DNA of 64,000 nucleotides from Reticulascus tulasneorum (taxonomy: Eukaryota; Ascomycota; Sordariomycetes; Glomerellales; Reticulascaceae). Where the stretch lies: NCBI GenBank assembly GCA_001557505.1, contig LSAX01000012.1, forward strand, positions 1,302,001-1,366,000, read 5' to 3'. How positions within the stretch are numbered: the stretch's first letter is position 1; each line of letters begins with the position of its first letter. The notes under the pieces are model-generated. The model ran no database searches. It was given only the letters and a program-made list of their open reading frames with translations, and was not told the DNA's origin. A program made the position numbers and the translations under genes. This document shows, one piece after another, positions 59,136 to 64,000 of the stretch.

Positions 59136-59701
59136 CTAGGCTACCTGAGTAAAGTACCTTACCCTACCTTAATAAGGTACTACCTTAGGTAGGTACGGTA
59201 ATTTACAAAGGTCATGCTGGGGGACTACCGCAGTTGCAGGTCACGTGGGCGTGTTGAGAGTGCGTGAACCTCACTATGCGAAAAGGGGACTAGTGCCGAC
59301 TGCTCTGTTGCCGCGTTCGCCTCCCCTGCTTTCCGCCTCGCAGTCGCGCCAGATGCTTTTTAAAAAAAAACCCATTACCACAACTAAGAAAGCTAAAGCT
59401 TTGTCCTGTCCCTTCAACACGACCGTTTCATTCCTTCCTGCATCACAGCGCGGATCTCTACCGACTGCTCATCACATATCCTATTGCAGCAGGTCTCATC
59501 TTCGCCAACTGATGCTTCAACACCTGCTCAGAGGCAGCGACGCCGGGAACGGTGATTTCTAATCGCCCAGGTTCGAGCCACCTCCTTGCCACGTCTTCGC
59601 ATCGCATTCTTCTTGAGTCGCGTCCCCTTCGAAGGCGATCTTCGGGCTGAACCGGACTTTCCTCTTCCATCAACTGCGCCTACTTGCGCAGCTTGTTCAT
59701 C
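59136..59701 (+). promoter_or_regulatory. RPB2 promoter and 5' leader, with target-site duplication CTAGG at its left edge
   Basis: The first five bases (59136-59140, CTAGG) are the right target duplication of the outer element. The next 60 bases contain tandem TACCTTA/TAGGTA words, including TACCTTAGGTAGGTACGG at 59181-59198. The remainder has normal GC and no RIP signature. The only promoter space between the silenced block and the RPB2 start codon is this 566 bp. Confidence 0.6.
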
Positions 59702-62700
59702 ATGGCCGGTTACGAGGAAGGGTACGAATATGATGACTACGAGGAGGATGACACCAGCATCACGCCCGAGGACTGTTGGACCGTTATTTCGTCCTTCTTC
59801 GACTCCAAAGGCCTGGTGTCCCAGCAAGTAGATTCTTTCGATGAGTTCACATCTTCGACTGTGCAGGAGCTTCTCGACGAGTACTCCCAAATAACGCTCG
59901 ACCAACCGAATCCGTTGTCCGATAGCGACAAAGTCATCGCACTCCGAAGATATGAAGTCAAGTTTGGGACTGTCATGGTCTCCAGACCATCCATTACCGA
60001 AGCGGACGGCAAAGTCGCACCACTTCTCCCGTACGAGTGTCGCGATCGAAACCTCACGTATGCCAGCCCTCTTTATGTTAACATCACGAAGAAGGTTTCC
60101 ATCGCCGTGGAGAAGCCGATACCACTGAACGAGATGGATGATGAACAGCATGAGGAAATGGCTAGGACCAATGAACATCCAACAAAACTGGTCTGGGAGG
60201 AGGAAGAGAGCAGTGAAGAGCCTCTAGACAAGGATAAGTCCGAGGACCAGAAAGACTTAGTCTATATCGGCAGAATGCCCGTCATGGTCAAGTCTAAGAT
60301 ATGTCATCTGAGGAATGAGCCAGAAGATGATCTTTTTCTTTTGAACGAATGCCCGTACGACCAAGGAGGCTACTTCATTATCAACGGTAGCGAGAAAGTC
60401 CTTATTGCGCAAGAGAGGTCTGCGGCGAATATTGTTCAAGTCTTCAAGAAAGCACAGCCGAGTCCCTACTCATACACGGCCGAGATCCGAAGCGCTCTCG
60501 AGAAGGGCTCTCGACTTATCTCAAGTCTGATGCTGAAGCTTTATAGCAAGGGTGATGCGGCCAAAGGCGGTTATGGGCAGACTATCCACTGCAGTTTGCC
60601 TTACATCAAGGCCGATCTGCCCATTGCCATTGTTTTCCGAGCACTGGGTATAGTTTCTGATGAGGATATTCTGAATCACATTTGCTACGACAGAAATGAT
60701 AGTCAGATGCTTGAGATGCTGCGGCCTTGTATCGAAGAAGCGTTTTGCATCCAAGACCGCGAAGTCGCTCTCGACTATATTGGAAAACGCGGCAGCAACC
60801 ACAGCATCCCGAGAGACAAGCGCGTGCGAACCGCGAAGGACGTCTTGCAGAAGGAAACTCTGCCTCATATCTCTCAAAGTGAAGGTAGTGAGACAAGGAA
60901 GGCTTTCTTCCTCGGCTATATGGTACACAAGTTACTCCAGTGCGCGCTGGGTCGTCGCGACACTGATGACCGAGATCATTTCGGGAAGAAGCGGCTTGAT
61001 CTCGCCGGCCCGCTCCTTGCGAAGCTTTTCAGGAATATTGTTCGTCGCATGAACCAAGAACTATCCGGGCATCTCAAACGCTGTGTTGAGTCGAACAAAC
61101 AGTTCCAGTTGACTCTTGGTGTTAAGCCCCAGACCCTCTCAAACGGGTTGAAATACTCATTGGCCACCGGCAACTGGGGAGACCAGAAGAAAGCAATGAG
61201 TTCCACTGCAGGTGTCTCCCAGGTCTTGAACCGCTACACTTTTGCTTCTACCTTGTCTCATCTCAGGCGTACAAATACACCCATTGGCCGTGATGGCAAA
61301 CTTGCCAAGCCCCGACAGCTTCACAATACGCACTGGGGCTTGGTGTGCCCTGCAGAAACCCCAGAAGGTCAAGCTTGCGGCCTTGTCAAGAATCTGTCGC
61401 TCATGTGTTATGTCAGTGTCGGCACACCCGCCGAGCCGATCATTGACTACATGATACAGAGAGGTATGGAGGTTCTGGAAGAGTATGAGCCACTCAGATA
61501 TCCGAATGCAACAAAGGTCTTCCTGAATGGAGTCTGGGTAGGAGTTCACCAGGACCCGAGGATATTGGTTCCGGATGTCCAAGGAACTCGTCGACGAAAT
61601 GTCATCTCTCATGAAGTTTCGCTGGTTCGGGATATCCGCGATCGCGAGTTCAAGATCTTCTCGGATGCGGGGCGGGTTATGCGACCAGTTTTCGTGGTGG
61701 AGCAGAGTTCAAACGGCTACGTCCCACAAGGATCACTCGTTCTGCAAAAGCAGACGGTAAACGATATGCGTGACCAACAGGAGAACCCGCCAGCGAATCC
61801 GGACGACAAGATCACATGGGAGAAACTCGCCCACAGCGGAGTCATTGAATATCTAGATGCAGAAGAGGAAGAGACATCCATGATCTGCATGACACCAGAA
61901 GATCTGGAGATGTATCGGGCGCAGAAAGCAGGTGTCGTCATCGAGGAAGATCTAGGTGAAGATCTAAATCGACGCCTCAAGACGAAGATCAACCCAACAA
62001 CACATATGTATACTCACTGCGAGATCCATCCTAGTATGATTCTGGGAATTTGTGCCAGCATTATTCCGTTCCCAGATCACAACCAGGTATGTTGTGCCCT
62101 ATCTATGGTTTGCTCTCCTCCATTAATGTTGGTCGCAGTCTCCGCGAAACACTTATCAATCCGCCATGGGCAAGCAAGCCATGGGCTTTTTCCTCACCAA
62201 TTACTCGCGCAGAATGGACACGATGGCCAATATTCTGTATTATCCGCAGAAGCCCCTTGCTACGACGAGATCAATGGAGTTTTTGAAGTTCAGGGAACTT
62301 CCGGCAGGACAGAACGCAATTGTCGCGATTGCTTGCTATTCCGGATACAATCAAGAGGATTCAGTCATCATGAACCAAAGCAGCATCGACCGCGGTCTCT
62401 TCCGAAGCTTATTCTTTAGATCATACACAGACTGCGAAAAGCGAGTTGGCATCAACTTGGTGGAACAGTTCGAAAAACCCTACAGGAGCGATACTCTTCG
62501 TCTGAAGCATGGGACATATGATAAGCTGGACGAAGATGGGATCATTGCGCCAGGTGTAAGAGTCTCTGGCGAAGACATCATTATTGGCAAAACGTCGCCC
62601 ATTAACCCAGACGCCCAAGAACTCGGTCAACGGACTGTTGCTCACGTGAAGAGGGATGCATCCACGCCTCTGCGAAGTACGGAGAACGGGATTATTGACT

Positions 62701-63589
62701 CCGTGATTGTGACAACCAACCAGGATGGCCTGCGTTATGTGAAAGTCCGAGTCAGGACCACCAAGATCCCGCAGATAGGCGATAAGTTTGCGTCCCGGCA
62801 CGGACAGAAGGGCACGATCGGTGTGACTTATCGCCAAGAAGACATGCCATTTACGCGCGAAGGTATCACGCCAGACATCATCATCAACCCCCATGCCATC
62901 CCCTCTCGTATGACAATTGCACATCTTATCGAGTGCCTCCTTAGCAAGGTATCTACGATGAAAGGAATGGAGGGAGACGCGACCCCTTTTACCGATGTGA
63001 CGGTCGACTCCGTTTCGAGCTTGCTCCGAGACCAAGGCTATCAGTCCCGTGGATTCGAGGTCATGTACAACGGCCACACTGGACGAAAGTTACGAGCTCA
63101 AGTCTTTTTCGGCCCTACATACTATCAAAGACTGCGTCATATGGTCGATGACAAAATCCACGCCCGTGCCCGTGGCCCGGTTCAAATCATGACACGGCAG
63201 CCTGTTGAAGGTCGGGCTCGTGACGGAGGTTTGCGATTCGGAGAGATGGAACGCGATTGCATGATTGCCCATGGCGCTGCTTCTTTCCTGAAAGAGCGAC
63301 TATTCGAGGTTTCGGATGCTTTCCGAGTTCATGTTTGCGAAATTTGCGGGCTGATGACGCCCATCGCGTAAGTCCCCCTCGCTGCCTGCAGAATTGGACT
63401 TGGAACGACCTGCTAACTTGACTCAGAAACCTCTCCAAGCAATCGTTTGAATGCCGGCCGTGCAAGAACAAGACAAAGATTGCACAGATTCATATTCCGT
63501 ATGCTGCCAAGCTTCTGTTTCAAGAACTCCAGTCCATGAACATTGCCGCTCGGATGTTCACCAACAGATCCGGTGTGTCAATCCGCTGA
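59702..63589 (+). CDS. RPB2: RNA polymerase II second-largest subunit Rpb2
   Basis: Three exons, 59702-62086, 62139-63367 and 63427-63589, join in frame to 1,258 aa, full family length; introns are 52 and 59 nt (GTATGT, GTAAGT). The acidic start [17 protein letters not shown] leads into protrusion and lobe ([35 protein letters not shown]). The fork and external regions follow ([25 protein letters not shown] in part; [23 protein letters not shown]). The hybrid-binding domain has [20 protein letters not shown] (about 865) and [17 protein letters not shown] (about 1009). The C-terminal clamp has a zinc site, CEIC at 1195/1198 and CRPC at 1214/1217, split by intron 2, and ends in [16 protein letters not shown]. 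It is the catalytic-core partner of Rpb1 in mRNA synthesis and is intact. Confidence 0.97.
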
Positions 63590-64000
63590 TGAGTCTGCGA
63601 CCACCTCGATGCGGCGTGACACTGAGTAAGATGCGTGAATCCTGGGACCGCAGAGGATAGCTCGATAGTCACAGGGGCTCCCGCGCATTCTATGGCCGCG
63701 GTAGGGAACTCTGGACTTATCAGCACGCAGCGCGCGGGCAATTGGTGGGCAATTGGTGGGCAATAGATTGGAAAGGATCGTCTTCAATCGGACTGTATTA
63801 ATGCCATGTAACATTGAGATGAGATAAGATAGATGGCACTTGCAGCGCGCTCTTTGTATATGTGGCGTGATCAACTTGCAATGCCGGGTGGTATCCTCCT
63901 GGTAATCCCAGTGATTTCATAACCTCGTGTGGCCCCAAGTTACCATCTCTCGAAGCCCGAACTTTTGGTGTCCAGGATAAAGGCCATCGCCTTTTACCAG
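63590..64000. other. 3' flank of RPB2
   Basis: About 410 bp downstream of RPB2. A short tandem duplication, GGGCAATTGGTG / GGGCAATTGGTG / GGGCAATAGATTG, lies at about 63737-63771. No gene start is recognised before the window ends. Confidence 0.5.

Noticed and set aside
59560..59600. tRNA-like B box GGTTCGAGCC in the RPB2 leader
   Set aside because: The T stem has a mismatch and no cloverleaf can be drawn; coincidence.

Overview
The window is nuclear DNA of a filamentous ascomycete (Pezizomycotina). The evidence is short spliceosomal introns (about 47-81 nt, one of 199 nt) with GT..AG ends and CTRAY branch sites, fungus-specific families (Som1/SomA, Ste2, WSC, GH45 and GH16 secreted hydrolases), and a 20 kb AT-rich block whose paired repeats differ almost only by transitions, the mark of repeat-induced point mutation (RIP). 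The RPB2 protein reads closest to Sordariomycete-type sequences as I remember them. I cannot name genus or species.

Layout. 0-6.3 kb: a two-helix membrane protein with two PPxY motifs (-), the U5 snRNP WD40 protein (-), and divergent from it the TRAPP subunit Bet3 (+), which has a 9-nt micro-exon. 7.7-13.3 kb: a long CT-rich leader and the LisH regulator SomA/Som1 (+), convergent with a secreted GH16 glucanase (-) whose frame stays open after its stop into a proline-rich, hydrophobic tail. 14.2-19 kb: gene-poor. 19-22.6 kb: a conserved unknown protein (-) and a tiny Tom6-like gene (+) share a promoter, then a DUF1996+WSC secreted protein (-). 25.7-31 kb: Ste2 pheromone receptor (+) and a large disordered protein (+). 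31.1-38 kb: ESCRT-I Vps23 (-), indoleamine 2,3-dioxygenase (+), and a GH45 endoglucanase with two CBM1-like modules (-).

38.8-59.1 kb: one nested retrotransposon insertion. The outer element is Ty1/copia-like on the - strand (230-bp LTRs, target duplication CTAGG). Inside its reverse transcriptase sits a Ty3/gypsy-like element on the + strand (424-bp LTRs, target duplication ATAG). Taking out the inner element and one ATAG leaves a 5.9 kb copia element, a normal length, and rejoins its RT frame. The inner element (14.4 kb) is too long for a gypsy element and holds 5.7 kb (about 48.45-54.18 kb) that I cannot identify. 59.7-63.6 kb: RPB2 (+), complete, starting only 566 bp from the edge of the silenced block.

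The genes do not form one pathway. They are housekeeping genes (splicing, vesicle traffic, transcription, mitochondrial import, tryptophan breakdown) mixed with development and sensing (SomA, Ste2) and plant- or fungal-wall hydrolases (GH45, GH16). The most unusual items are the nested RIP-damaged element with its unexplained segment and recurrent palindrome, the GH16 stop/tail arrangement, the Bet3 micro-exon and the doubled CBM1 of the GH45 enzyme.
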